62,000 nucleotides of DNA from Adiantum capillus-veneris (Eukaryota; Streptophyta; Polypodiopsida; Polypodiales; Pteridaceae), in NCBI GenBank assembly GCA_014529385.2, contig CM043962.1:39164598-39226597 (forward strand), written 5' to 3'. The notes beneath the pieces are model-generated. The model was not told the DNA's origin. It saw only the letters and a list, made by a program, of their open reading frames with translations, and ran no database searches. A program made the translations under genes and the position numbers. Below are positions 34,906 to 46,598 of this stretch, piece by piece. How positions within the stretch are numbered: position 1 is the stretch's first letter; each line of letters begins with the position of its first letter.

Positions 34906-35079
34906 CCACCTACACGTGGAGCCTGTCCTACAAGGCAGCAGGGATAGAGAGAGACGAAAGCGCACATTTGGTTGACAAACACCATCATCTCCTAAAAGAG
35001 AAATATCTCTTTGTGGTCGGTGCCCATCGATCACACGCCTAAAAGATATCTCTCTGCTTCCGCACTGCTGTTGACACAC

Positions 35080-35081
<2 letters not shown>

Positions 35082-35163
<82 letters not shown>
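35082..35163. repeat. (TC)n microsatellite
   Basis: About 81 bp of TC at the boundary with the minus-strand copia remnant. Confidence 0.97.
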
Positions 35164-35165
<2 letters not shown>

Positions 35166-37190
35166 GTTTCCTTGCAAGCTACAAGCTTTGAACTTCTCAC
35201 AAGGTAACACCTTTGTGAACATATCTACAATGTTGTCATGTGTTGGCACATAAGCAAAGAGGACCTCTCCTATTGAGAGTCTCTCCCTAACATAGTGATA
35301 ATGCACCTCAATGTGCTTTGCACGAGCATGAAGAATCAAGTTCCCCACGATTGGCAATGTGCTCCAAATGTCATTGTAGATGATGCTAGCACAGTGTCAT
35401 GTCCAACACCCAAATCATTCAAAGGCATCTGATCCATATGCACTCAAGCATAGCTATGAAAATTTCCATGTACTTAGCTTCACAATTGGAAGTGGCCACA
35501 ATAGGTTGCTTCTTGCTCAACCTAATATGCATGAATTGCTGAGCATGAAACAAAAACCACTTGTGGACACTCGTGTGTCCAAAAAAGCACGCAAATCTGG
35601 CTGCAATGACCTCTCCTTGGGATAAAACAACCCAAGATGTAAAGTGACACTCATATGGTTAGGGATCCTTTTAGCATCCTACCAATCCTTAGACCCTAGG
35701 CTATGCATGAATCTATTGACCTGTGAGACTTCAAATTGAATATCTGTGTAATGCATAGATAAATAAGGAATCTAGCAATAGTTTGAAAAAGAGTGACATC
35801 AACAAAATCTCTACCATCATGAAAACTCAGTTTCAAACCCGTTTCCATTAAAGTAGCAATAGGTTTGCATTCCTCAAGTCCAAAATTACATAGTAATGTA
35901 TGTATGTATCTTGATTAACACAAAGCAATACCTTCATGACATTGCATAATCTATATGCCCAAGTAATGATGCAAAACCCCCAAGTCTGTCATCTTGAAAA
36001 TAGAATTCAATTCAATCTTGAATTCCACATTGGGTGTCTCATTTGAATTAGCGAACTAAAAAATCATCTACATGCAGAACAACGATGAGATATGCATCAC
36101 CCTCATGTTTGACATACAACATGCTTTTATTTGAATTGTTTACAAATGCCTTCTTTAACCAAACAAGTGTCAGATTTATCATACCAAACACGAGGATACT
36201 ACTTCAACCCATACCAACCTTTCTTATATTTGCACACTTTTGTTTCTTTTCCTTTTATGATAAATAGGCAAGGTTGCATTACATATGATTTCTCAAATAT
36301 ATCACCATTCAAGAAAGGAGTAACAATGTTTGATTAATGTATGTTCCATCCAAAATCAACTACCAATTCACATAGAAATGAACAGAAGTCATATGACATG
36401 TGGGAACAAAAGTCTCTTCATAGTCAATGCCTTTTTGTTGTGCATCCTTGATGCAAGCAATCTCACCATACGGCTTATGTTTCATCTTTGTAAACCCCTT
36501 TGTAGCAGTGTCCTTTTTGCCAAGTGCCAAATGACATAAACTCCGTGTTTTATAATTTAAAAGTCCATCATATTTTGATGAAATCCAATTTTTTGAATTC
36601 TATGTTTCATCAAAAGAAAGAGATTCCTCTTCATCACATATACTAGAAACAACCAAAGCATAGTAATATGATGCATATGATACATAGAACCTAAACAAGT
36701 ACGACTAAACATAGATGCATCTAATCTACTATCATTCAAAGTATGCACCATTCATTTTGGCATACCCCTCGCCTCTTGATTCTCAACCCTTTCCATGTCC
36801 AAACATCATGTATATCTGCATCAGTAAAATCTTGATCTATAACATTTTTTGAAACCCCCATAGGCTGTACATTTAATTCATTGGAACTTACATTCATGTT
36901 TCCACCATTAAAAAGAGGAAAAAAAGTGTCATAAATATCATGTGAGCTTACATTATTGTCTCTGGTACATGTTAGCAAAGGTTGAATATAATCTTCCACA
37001 AATACAACATCTTGTGATACCAATATATGTTTTGTTTGCAAATGGTATAACCATAACCTTTGCTTTCAGGAATGTGACCTAAAAAATGCATTGGATAGTC
37101 TTATCATTCAACTTTTTGCATTGTGTTTGTGACACCAAAGCATAATCCAGACAACCAAAAATGCGCTTGTGATCAATCCTTGTCACGTAG
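35164..37190 (-). pseudogene. Ty1/copia pol remnant, minus strand
   Basis: Reading right to left: integrase C-terminal words 'RIDHKRIFGCLDYALVSQTQ' and 'KKLNDKTIQCIF' (37,080-37,190), then 'QTKHILVSQDVVFVEDYI' (about 37,000), an RT region on broken frames (36,330-35,640; the YVDD area is antisense to 'catctacatgcagaac' near 36,070), RNase H words (35,620-35,420), and 'KHIEVHYHYVRERLSI' (35,300). It ends just before the TC tract. It is the same family as 7.74-8.9 kb, with stops throughout. Confidence 0.88.
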
Positions 37191-38530
37191 TGGTGGCTAT
37201 CAGTGATAGGGTGGTAGATATCTTCGGGAGATAATGTAGCTACCACTATAAGACTGGTACCTACAAGGATCACATTGGTAGCTTCTAGTGGTTAGACTAT
37301 CCATTGTCTATACTAGTATCTACTAGTACAAGCCTTGTAGGTACTAGCCTCATAGTGGTATATGACATGCTATCCCTAGTAAAGGTAGCTACCAATATGA
37401 TAGTGGAACCTACCATTCTACCATGGAATTCTTGTTGATAGCAAGGTAGCTACCACTTTCATCTTAATAGTTTCCAGAACCACTCTCATCACAAAGTGGC
37501 GGCTACCAGTGTTAGGGTGGTAGCTACCTTTGGTAGACAATGTAGCTACCACTATGAAATTGTAGCTAGTAGTGGTTATATTATCCATTGCCTAAACTAG
37601 TAGCCAGCAGTACAGGTATGGTAGCTACCAACCTCGTAGTGGTAGCTACCATGCTATTATTGGTAAAGGTAGCTACCAGTATGGTATTGGTAGCTACCAT
37701 ATTGTTAGCTACCAACCTCATAGTGGTAGTTTCCATGCTATTATTGGTAAAAATAGCTACCAGTTTAGTAGTGGTAGATACCACCTCATAGTGGCCTCTT
37801 CCATGCTATTACTCATAAAGATATAAGCTACCAGTTTAGTAGTGGTAGCTACTAAACTGGTAGCTACTAGTATGGTAGTGCTAGCTGCCATTCTCCCATG
37901 GAAGTCCTATTGATAGCAAGGTAGCTACCAGTGTAATAGTGGTAGATGGCCTTATGGTATAGGTAGGTAGCCTTATGGTACTAGTAGCCACTATTACATT
38001 GGGAGATACCAAATTGATAGTGGTAGCTACCAGAGCTCGCAGGTGTGTCTTGATCAAGGTAGCTAGCAAGCTAATAGTGGTAGCTACTGGTTTGTCATGG
38101 TTGGCTTGGTAGAGTAGTAGCAACCACTACTAGCCTAGTAGCCACCTTTACACAATTAGTTGGCATACTACTCCTTGAAAAGGTCACTATTAGGATCTTA
38201 TTATGTTAACTACCACTATAAGCCTGGTAGCAACCAAACTAGCTAGCTCAGTCAGCCAGCTACTAGGATAACATTTGTAGCCATCAGGATATGATTGGTA
38301 GCTTCTAGGATAGCATTTATAGTTACATTCATAGTACCATTAGCTCTAGGTGCTATCTTGGTAGCTACCATTGTCATGTTGTAGCCATATGTTGTAACAT
38401 TTGTAGCCATCAGGATATGATTTGTAGCTTCTAGGATAGCGTTGGTAGTTACATGCGTAGTACCAATAGCTCTAGGTGTTATCTTGGTAGCTACCACTGT
38501 CATGTTGTAGCCATATGTTGTTACGGAATG
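37190..38530. repeat. GGTAGCTACC palindromic array with higher-order repeats
   Basis: At least ten exact copies of the 10-bp self-complementary word GGTAGCTACC (for example at ~37,384, 37,519, 37,619, 37,687, 37,918, 38,023, 38,358) lie among many one-base variants with irregular spacing. Larger units repeat: 37,190-37,253 with 37,493-37,563; 37,385-37,470 with 37,872-37,950; and a tandem ~122-bp unit at 38,283-38,405 and 38,408-38,522. Because the core is palindromic, both strands have frames rich in Val-Ala-Thr; I do not regard these as proteins. A 17-bp perfect hairpin lies at 37,826-37,865. Confidence 0.9.
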
Positions 38531-38805
38531 GATTCGGAGAAGTTGGACACTAACATTTATGGTCATGTGTGCGTGATGTAGCAGGTCAAGGTAGCTGAGT
38601 CGTGGACAAGTGGCTGAAAGCAGATAGCAGGACATGGAATAATTCAATAAGACTTAGGGTTTTTAATTATTTGAATAAAGTCTTTATCTCCAAAAGTGGA
38701 ATGTAAATAGCCTCATTTATGAGTTGTCCCTTTTTGGAATTAATATAAATACATGCCTAGAGGAAGCCAGCTCACTCTAGGCATGGGGGGATGATTGTAC
38801 CGAAT

Positions 38806-38960
<155 letters not shown>

Positions 38961-39368
38961 GGAATTTTTGGTCTAGAGGAGTGTGTACACAAGTAGTAGG
39001 TGTGTTTTTGTCATTAGGATGTTCCAGTGTGCAATATATGTAGCTTGAGGGAGTGTCCTCAATTCCTTAATACTTGTCATGACTATAGAGGTTGAGCCTG
39101 CCAAAAAGCTAGAAATCGTAGGAGGCAAGAACAAATTTTGGAGGCGCATGTACAAGTTGAGAAGGAAGGTGTGTGAGACAAATATGGTTTTGTTTAGTTC
39201 TTTAAGGAAAATAATAATGTTTAAATTTAAATCATGCTCATTGTTGCTTCTTTCATGTAAATGAGGCTATCAAAAAGCGAAGGATGGATAAGGGACAAGA
39301 GAAACATCACGAAGGAACTGCGCACGCAGAGAGAAGCAACAGAAAATATTTCCAAAGATGTTGGAAGA

Positions 39369-40200
39369 AAAGACCTTCCTTTACACTGAGGATTGCATGG
39401 AGCTTCACGACCCAAGAAGACAAAAGTACCTTTGCTCTCTCTAGTGCAATCTTGTAGAAAAACAACAGAATCTCCCTTTTTGGTCCTCAAATAAAAAACT
39501 ATGAGCGTCAAACTCATCTCGCTGTTTCCAGTAAGTCTAGAAGCTCATTTTCAAAGAAACACATTCTCTTTCGAGTTATTCTAAAAATACTCACACTACG
39601 TCCTTAAGAGGCAGTTTTCTACTTCTAGAACTACTTCTTTTACCTTCTCTCTTGCATGGGAGGCTTGTGGACCACATCCCTTATCTCCACATAGCTTTAG
39701 GTTTTCATGTGTGGATAATAACACCTTGGCTCCCATTCCCACCTTTTTGGTTAGCTTCCTATCTTTTGGTTGGTCATAGTACCCACTTTCGAAGGTTTTT
39801 GGGACTCCTAAATATCCCATTTTTGTCCTTAAATTTCTTGGTTGAATCCTTGTAAAATTTGTTTGGCACTTTTATAAAATGCATTCACCTTCTGGAACTC
39901 TCAAGTCTTAGAATACATTTTACCACCTATTTGACATTATTAGCCCTTCTACTATTTTCTATTTTCTCTCACTAGCATGGAAAATTCTAGAGAGGGAAAA
40001 TCATTTTAGTAGGCCAAAAATGAAATTTGATGAAATTTTCATTGTCATAATGGTTTCAAATCCTAATTGAATGGTAGCTCTTTCCTGTAGGTATCTTGGT
40101 GCTTCCTAACACTCATAGGATCTTGTACTTCCCTCACCATTTAGGTGCCTATATGATATTGTACAAACCTCTTGCACCAAGGGGTAGCACTAGCTTATGT
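39369..40200 (+). repeat. Direct repeat copy 1 (partner 40.96-41.73 kb)
   Basis: Shared blocks with copy 2, offset about 1,590 bp: 'gattgcatggagcttca.gaccc', 'ttgctctctctagtgcaatc', 'ttctctcttgcatgggaggc', 'ggataataacaccttggctc', 'ttgacattattag.cct'. No gene is recognised. The frames are short and lie on both strands. Confidence 0.85.
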
Positions 40201-40379
40201 CTAGCTATGGTAAGTGTGTAGCCATAAGTCGAAAAGGAAGAAAAATGGAAAAGTGACCTTTCACCAAGTACGGTATCGAGAGCTTGCCATTAATTGTTGT
40301 TTCTTGTGTTGCTCAACTTTGCACATTCTCTCACTACCCTCTCTTTAGAAAACCCAGCCTTGCAAGGAGATATGGGTTT

Positions 40380-40870
40380 CTCTTTCTCCTTAGAAGTTAC
40401 TAACGTAGCACTTCCTCTTGATGAAAATGGGAGACCCTTCTTGTCCAAATGATATCCTCGCTTACTCCCAAGCCCAAAGATTTGGTTCCTTGTTTTTCCC
40501 TTGATGTAGTGATACAATCGTGATATAGATGTATTTGTAGCTTCTTGAGTTATTTCAAATCTCGTTCTATGAGCCGTATTTTCCAAACAACAATGTCATC
40601 ATCACACAAAATCTTTAGGTCTTTTGTATTCCATTCTTGACCTATGTATTGCCTCTTGCCACTATTTTCTTCTAGCTCCACATTGTCTTGAGTGTAAAGT
40701 TGGAAAATGAGCTCTTTGTTCCTTCTAGGTGTAACTATCTAGTTGTAGTTATGTATATATGTACCCCATGAAGTACCCAAAGACTTTGTCATGATGAAAA
40801 GATACCTATTCACTTGTCTGACTCATGAATGGTATCCATAAGGTTCCTAGGGGATCCACCTTTAAGAAAA
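40380..40870 (+). repeat. Intact copy of a dispersed repeat (split copy at 49.0 and 50.9 kb)
   Basis: Runs uninterrupted from 'gatgaaaatgggagaccctt' (40,417) through 'cccttgatgtagtgatacaa' (40,499) and 'gtaccccatgaagt.cccaaag' (40,762). The same sequence elsewhere is cut after 'gattccttgttttt' (49,095) and resumes at 50,937, so this copy shows the state before the insertion. Confidence 0.88.
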
Positions 40871-40897
40871 TACCTGCATCATGTGCTTTCAAGGATG

Positions 40898-40900
<3 letters not shown>

Positions 40901-40929
<29 letters not shown>
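40901..40929. repeat. (GA)n microsatellite
   Basis: About 28 bp of GA between direct-repeat copies 1 and 2. Confidence 0.95.
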
Positions 40930-40933
<4 letters not shown>

Positions 40934-40957
40934 GAGGAGCCTTAAGAAGATCATGGA

Positions 40958-41940
40958 TACCTTCCTTTAGACTAAGGATTGCATGGAGCTTCAAGACCCA
41001 AGAAGACTAAAGTACATTTGCTCTCTCTAGTGCAATCCTATCGAAAAACAAAAAAATCTCCCTTTTCGATCCTCAAATTAAAAAACTATGAGCATCAAAG
41101 TTGTTCATCTTGTAGTTTCTAGTAAGTCTAGCATCCCATTTTTATAGAAACACATTCTTTTTTGAGTTATTCTGAAAATAATCACACTAGGTCCTTTAGA
41201 GACAGTTTTGTACTACTCCTTTCTCTCTTGCATGGGAGGCTTGTGGAACACATCCCTTATCTCCACATAGCTTTAAGTTTTTATGTGTGGATAATAACAC
41301 CTTGGCTCCCACTCCCACGTTTTTGGTTAGCTTCCACCTTTTGGTTGGCCTTACTACCCATTTTTGAAAGTGTTTGGGATCTGTTTTGGACTCTTTTGGA
41401 CTTGTAAATATCCCATTTTTGTCATGAAAATTCTTGGTTGAATCCTTGTCGAATTCGTTTGGCACTTCTATAAAATGCATTCATCTTTTGGAACTCTCAA
41501 GTGTTAGAATACATTTTACCACCCATTTGACATTATTAGTCCTCTTAGTATTTTTTATTTTCTCTCACTAGAATGATGAATTCTAAAGAGAGAAAATCAT
41601 TCTAGTAGACTAAAAAAGAAATTTGATGACATTTTCATTGTCATAATGGTTTCAAATTCTAATTGAATGGTAGCTCTTCCGTGTAGGTATCTTGGTGCTT
41701 CCTAACACTCATAGGATCTTGTATTTTTTTATTTTTTTGCACTAGAATGATGAATTCTAGAGAGAGAAAATCATTTCAGTAGACTAAAAATGAAATTTGT
41801 TGACATTCTCAATGTCATAATGGTTTCAAATTCTAATTGAATGGTAGTCTTCTGTGTAGCTATCTTGGTGCTTCCTAACACTCATAAGATCTTGTACTTC
41901 CTTCACCATTTGGTGCCTAATGCTGTTATATCTATACAAT
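40958..41940 (+). repeat. Direct repeat copy 2, with a short third partial copy
   Basis: Matches 39,369-40,160. A further partial copy of its end ('aatgatgaattcta.agagagaaaatcat', 'caaattctaattgaatggta', 'cttggtgcttcctaacactca') is at 41,741-41,900, offset about 176 bp from 41,571. Confidence 0.85.
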
Positions 41941-41961
41941 TATAAAAGGAGGAGGGATTTT

Positions 41962-41982
41962 GCCCCCCCCCCCCCCCCCCCC
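41962..41982. repeat. Poly-C tract
   Basis: About 20 nt of C, one of five long G/C homopolymers in the window. Confidence 0.95.
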
Positions 41983-42349
41983 TCCCCCACCTGACACATG
42001 CCAGAAGCTGCTTCATTCAGCCAACTTTCAAATTTTTGATGGTGTGCCCTACAGCCCAACATGCTCAGCGAGACAGGTAGAGACAGGCAAAAGAGAGAGA
42101 AAGAGAGATGCAATACCTTTCTGTAGGTCCTAGGCATTAAGGAGCGGGGCTAAATTTTGAAATTGAGGAGCGGGCCAGTAATTCCAATGCCACTCATTAT
42201 TTCCCTATGTTCATGGCTTCATCATCCTTGCTGAGTCGTTGGTCGCAGGTGCACCCTAGCTCCTTCCCTTCTCTCTGCATGCATTCATTGCCACCTTGAA
42301 CCGTGGGTACACTGGGTGCCTCCCCTTGCCTAGATCACAGAGCATGCAT

Positions 42350-42451
<102 letters not shown>

Positions 42452-42795
42452 CACACGCACAGCCCTTGGGACCCTTGAGACTCTTCTTCAACCTACTCTC
42501 TATAGCTATTTCTCGGGGTCTTGCTGTGGACAATGATGACATTTTGGCGGTCTACTCGAAGGCGCTACGGTAGAAGCATGAGAAGTCGAGGACATTCAAT
42601 AGCAATTAGTTTGATTTGAACATGTAGCTCACTCTAATTTGAAGGATAATGATGACATCATGAAAGCCTATTGGCAAGGCTTCATCAGAAGCATGAGGAG
42701 TCAAGGACATCACCATAAGAAGTTTGTCTGATTCAAAGGAACATCCCACTCTGATTTGAAGGAGCAGTCCAGACAAGCTTCCGATAAGGATCATT

Positions 42796-42797
<2 letters not shown>

Positions 42798-42858
<61 letters not shown>
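42798..42858. repeat. (TC)n microsatellite
   Basis: About 60 bp of TC. Confidence 0.97.
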
Positions 42859-42861
<3 letters not shown>

Positions 42862-43029
42862 AGAGTGTTTTCTTACAAATTTTCTCCAAGTTAAGACACA
42901 AACACGATATATGGTCCTACTTCTTGAGTCAGGATCTCTTCAAATTGAGGTTATGGGCATGGAAAGGGTTGTGGAGTACATGATAAAGATGCGTCAAAAC
43001 CCCTCACATTGACTTCCTACAATTGCATG

Positions 43030-43620
43030 GGAAGCAAGCAAAAAAGTTCAAACGATACAAAAAAGAAAGATCTTCAGCACGGGATGGATGCAAGACATAA
43101 AGAAGTGGTTTGGGAGATGGGATGCATTACAGTTGCTACATGATGCGTCAATTAACTCCCAAGTGAATGAAGCTTTTCTACAACGCCAATGTATTACGAC
43201 TTGGGAGAAATCCAATGGGTCACGCTTCATACGTTACACCACCCATATTTCCCCCATCTACAAACCATGTTCCTCGTTGAAAGAGGAAATCGTACTCACA
43301 CTTACATGCTTGAACCTATCCCCTTATCGGTGATACACACTATTGCAGCCATTTGGCTTAGCTCCCATTTTCTTCGATGCAAGACAGGGCGTTGGAGCAA
43401 TGGAGAAAAGTCAAATCAATTCTGCACATTATGCTCACTACAAGTTCGAGAGTCTGAGTACCACACACTACTAGAGTGATCACCTTCTGGTCACATCCGA
43501 ACTTGCTTCTCTCACATTTTCAGCCATGACTTAGACCTACACACTTTCCTCTCCCAGCCACATTGTGGGCTCTCCATTGCGACTCTCATCGCCACACTTT
43601 TGGAGCATTGAGAGTCATTC
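43030..43620 (+). pseudogene. Non-LTR retroelement C-terminal fragment (probable)
   Basis: Two overlapping frames give 'SINSQVNEAFL', then 'RTHTYMLEPIPLSVIHTIAA' and 'IWLSSHFLRCKTGRW', followed by 'FCTLCSLQVRESEYHTLLE'. The pattern S.H.L...TGRW ... C.LC....E.E.H.LLEC is typical of the region behind the reverse transcriptase in LINE-type elements. A frameshift near 43,190 and stops after 43,479 make it non-functional. No RT motif is visible upstream, so the assignment is moderate. Confidence 0.6.
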
Positions 43621-43699
43621 ATCAGCCATACACATACTACATCACATGTAACTTTGTTCCCATAGGTCATATTTGACCTCCGAGAACAATAATAAAATC

Positions 43700-43704
<5 letters not shown>

Positions 43705-43784
<80 letters not shown>
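43705..43784. repeat. (TC)n microsatellite
   Basis: About 79 bp of TC, followed closely by (CA)n at 43,795-43,808. Confidence 0.97.
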
Positions 43785-43789
<5 letters not shown>

Positions 43790-43844
43790 GCAGGCACACA
43801 CACACACATTGAGTAAATTATTCTGTGACGTTGATTAAGGTTTT

Positions 43845-43852
43845 TTGTGTGT

Positions 43853-43883
<31 letters not shown>

Positions 43884-43894
43884 GGGGGGGGGAG

Positions 43895-43942
<48 letters not shown>
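43845..43942. repeat. (GT)n - poly-G - (GA)n composite
   Basis: About 22 bp GT, then about 25 G, then about 42 bp GA, contiguous. Three different simple sequences abut here just upstream of the tandem duplication. Confidence 0.96.
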
Positions 43943-43943
<1 letters not shown>

Positions 43944-44274
43944 TCAGAGAGTGGGATTGCTCTTTGTAGTAGCTAACCAACACACGATAGAGAGAAAGAG
44001 AGACAAAAGGGTTGTTATCTCTGTAGCAGTAGATCAGTACAGGGTAGAGAGAGAGACACACACAGAGAGAGAGAGAGATTACTCTCTCTGTAGTATCAAC
44101 ACACCAACACAAGAGAGAGAGAGCCACCCGCGCAGTGTAGAGAGAGAGAGAGGAGGGGGTTTCTCGCCATGGCCGCTTTGTGCATAACCTACAATTAACA
44201 CACGTCATGAGCCACATCTTGGGCAAGGAGCTCATGTAGATAGTTTGAGCTTTAGTAAGGGCACCAAATTCAGC

Positions 44275-44278
<4 letters not shown>

Positions 44279-44315
<37 letters not shown>
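44279..44315. repeat. (TC)n microsatellite in copy A
   Basis: About 36 bp; the matching tract in copy B is longer (46,164-46,211). Confidence 0.95.
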
Positions 44316-44318
<3 letters not shown>

Positions 44319-44638
44319 GCACATGCAAGCCAGTAGTCAACATTTTTTATGCAAAACTGCATTGAGTCCACCACGGCCTTGTACACACTCATTGCCTCCT
44401 TCACCGCCAGCACTGCAAAGTCACTGTACCAATTCTAATGTTCACGACGGTGAAAAGAGGTTTGCATGGTGGAAAGAGGTTTGAGTGATCTCTATAGTCT
44501 GCAATGTATGAAAAGGTGTGTACTCTGCTGCTACAAGAAGAATCACTGCTCTAATGGGTTTGTGTGTGCATAAGCTACTGATGGGTTGAGCACGACCACC
44601 CTCTTTTGGAATCTCACTCCCAACCGTGCATGTGCGTA

Positions 44639-44641
<3 letters not shown>

Positions 44642-44697
<56 letters not shown>
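44642..44697. repeat. (TC)n microsatellite in copy A
   Basis: About 55 bp; the matching tract in copy B is 46,543-46,597. Confidence 0.95.
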
Positions 44698-44698
<1 letters not shown>

Positions 44699-46160
44699 GA
44701 AGGGTTGGAGATGAAGGGCCCAATGAACCAAGATTGCAAACAGAGCGAGATATATGAAGACTAAAGTAAGTGCTTAAAAAATGCAGAGTAGGAGGCGTGA
44801 ACTAAGGCCGGGGTCAGACAAGGTAGTGGAAAACTCTCCACAAGGGTGTTCATTCTGTGCGGGAGGAGCTGGTTGGCTGCAGCGTGAGGAGCTCTTCCAC
44901 GAAGCTCGCTAAATTTGTTTCGATCCCTCCCCCCTCAAAAGATTTGTTGTCTCTCTCACCTTTTCTCACTTTATTGCTCTTTCACCTGCAGCGTTGTTGC
45001 CTCTCTTACCTCCTCTCACTTTATTGCTCTTCCTCTAGGTTCGTCTAAACCCAACCTAAATAGCACATGGTAGAAGGACTCAATGTTGTTGGGGAGAGAG
45101 ACGTGAAAGAGAACTAGAGACTCCAAAAAAGTTAGGATGATCTCTATCTTTATTGTTGGCAAAGTGAAGCCGTTACAATGTGTCAACAAATGAAGGCTAC
45201 AGGCTAAAATCCAAGAAAAATTAGAAACTAAAGTTTAAAAGGGTGGTGTGTGCCAATTGAGTAAATAGGGGACTCGTTCACCTCTTTCTCACATAGTGAT
45301 GTTTTTTCTCTCTAGCTCACTGAGCACACAAATCCTACGTTCGACAATGAAAAGTTGGCTCGAAGGTGGCTATCAATGTGAGCAATTGTCTTCAAACTTG
45401 AGGGGCTCGAGGCTTAGAGTGTGATAGCCGTCATTTTGTTGGTAATGCAAGACACCGTATTCATAAAAGAAGAATGGGTGATGCAGACTTGGGGTTGGAC
45501 ACCAGGGGTCAAACCAAATATAGGTGTGGTTATAAGTGTAGCTTTTTGGGAGAAGTAAACCCTCCGAGAGGAGAAACATCCACTTTGAAATGCCTTTACA
45601 ATACCTCCTTCGACTCGAGGAGGGTAGTGGCGAGTGCAACGGGCCAACAAGGGGGTCACTAGCTTTAGAGGGCGTATGCCAAGCAAGTGTGGGGGACCTC
45701 ATGGTGCCAGAAGCAGGACATGCTTGGAGCCTTGGCTACAAGCCAAAGAGGCAGCAGAGTAGCTGCCAAGATAAATTCGGTAGCCAATAGGCAATGCAAG
45801 ATGTTAATCTTGTGAAGGAAGATTGTACACCAATAAGCCAAGAAAGCTCAATTGGGGAGGTTGCAAGCCATTACTTAGGTGGGCCTCACCTGCTTCAGCC
45901 AGTGGAGACTAGAGTTTGTATGAGAGAGAGAGAGAGATTACTCTCTCTGTAGTATCAACACACCAACACAGGAGAGAGAGAGCCACCCGCGCAGTGTAGA
46001 AAGAGAGAGAGACACAGAGAGAGAGAGAGAGAGAAAGAGGGGGGGTTTCTCGCCATGGCCGCTTTGTGCATAACCTACAATTAACACACGTCATGAGCCA
46101 CATCTTGGGCAAGGAGCTCATGTAGATAGTTTGAGCTTTAGTAAGGGCACCAAATTCAGC

Positions 46161-46163
<3 letters not shown>

Positions 46164-46212
<49 letters not shown>
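46164..46212. repeat. (TC)n microsatellite in copy B
   Basis: About 48 bp, then 'gctatggctagg', a short insertion absent from copy A ('tataggcac'). Confidence 0.95.
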
Positions 46213-46214
<2 letters not shown>

Positions 46215-46542
46215 ATGGCTAGGCACATGCAAGCCAGTAGTCAACATTTTTTATGCAAAACTGCATTGAGCCCACCACGGCCTTGTACACAGCCATTGCC
46301 TCCTTCACCGCCAGCACTACAATGTCACTGTACCAGTTCTAATGTTCACGACGGTGAAAAGCGGTTTGCATGGTGGGAAGAGGTTTGAGTGATCTCTATA
46401 GTCTGCAATGTGTGAAAAGGTGTGTACTCTGCTGCTACAAGAAGAATCACTGCTCTAATGGGTTTGTGTGTGCATAAGCTACCGATGGGTTGAGCACGAC
46501 CACCCTCTTTTGGAATCTCACTCCCAACCGTGCATGTGTGCA

Positions 46543-46543
46543 G

Positions 46544-46597
<54 letters not shown>
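46543..46597. repeat. (TC)n microsatellite in copy B
   Basis: About 54 bp. Confidence 0.95.

Positions 46598-46598
<1 letters not shown>

Larger units (their letters stand above)
44066..45923 (+). repeat. Tandem segmental duplication, copy A (~1.86 kb)
   Basis: The block from 'actctctctgtagtatcaac' (44,081) to 'actagagtttgtatga' (45,923) recurs at 45,940-47,824. Copies differ by scattered single bases and by microsatellite lengths. Each has a 109-residue minus-strand frame (45,373-45,702) that stays open in both copies, with no recognisable domain. The junction between copies is in GA repeat. Confidence 0.95.

Noticed and set aside
37581-38647. Val-Ala-Thr-repeat proteins on both strands
   Set aside because: The palindromic GGTAGCTACC core yields the same tripeptide on both strands; frames shift between units and there is no start context or domain.
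43699-44343. 214-residue minus-strand frame
   Set aside because: It is composed almost wholly of GA/TC, poly-G and GT simple sequence.
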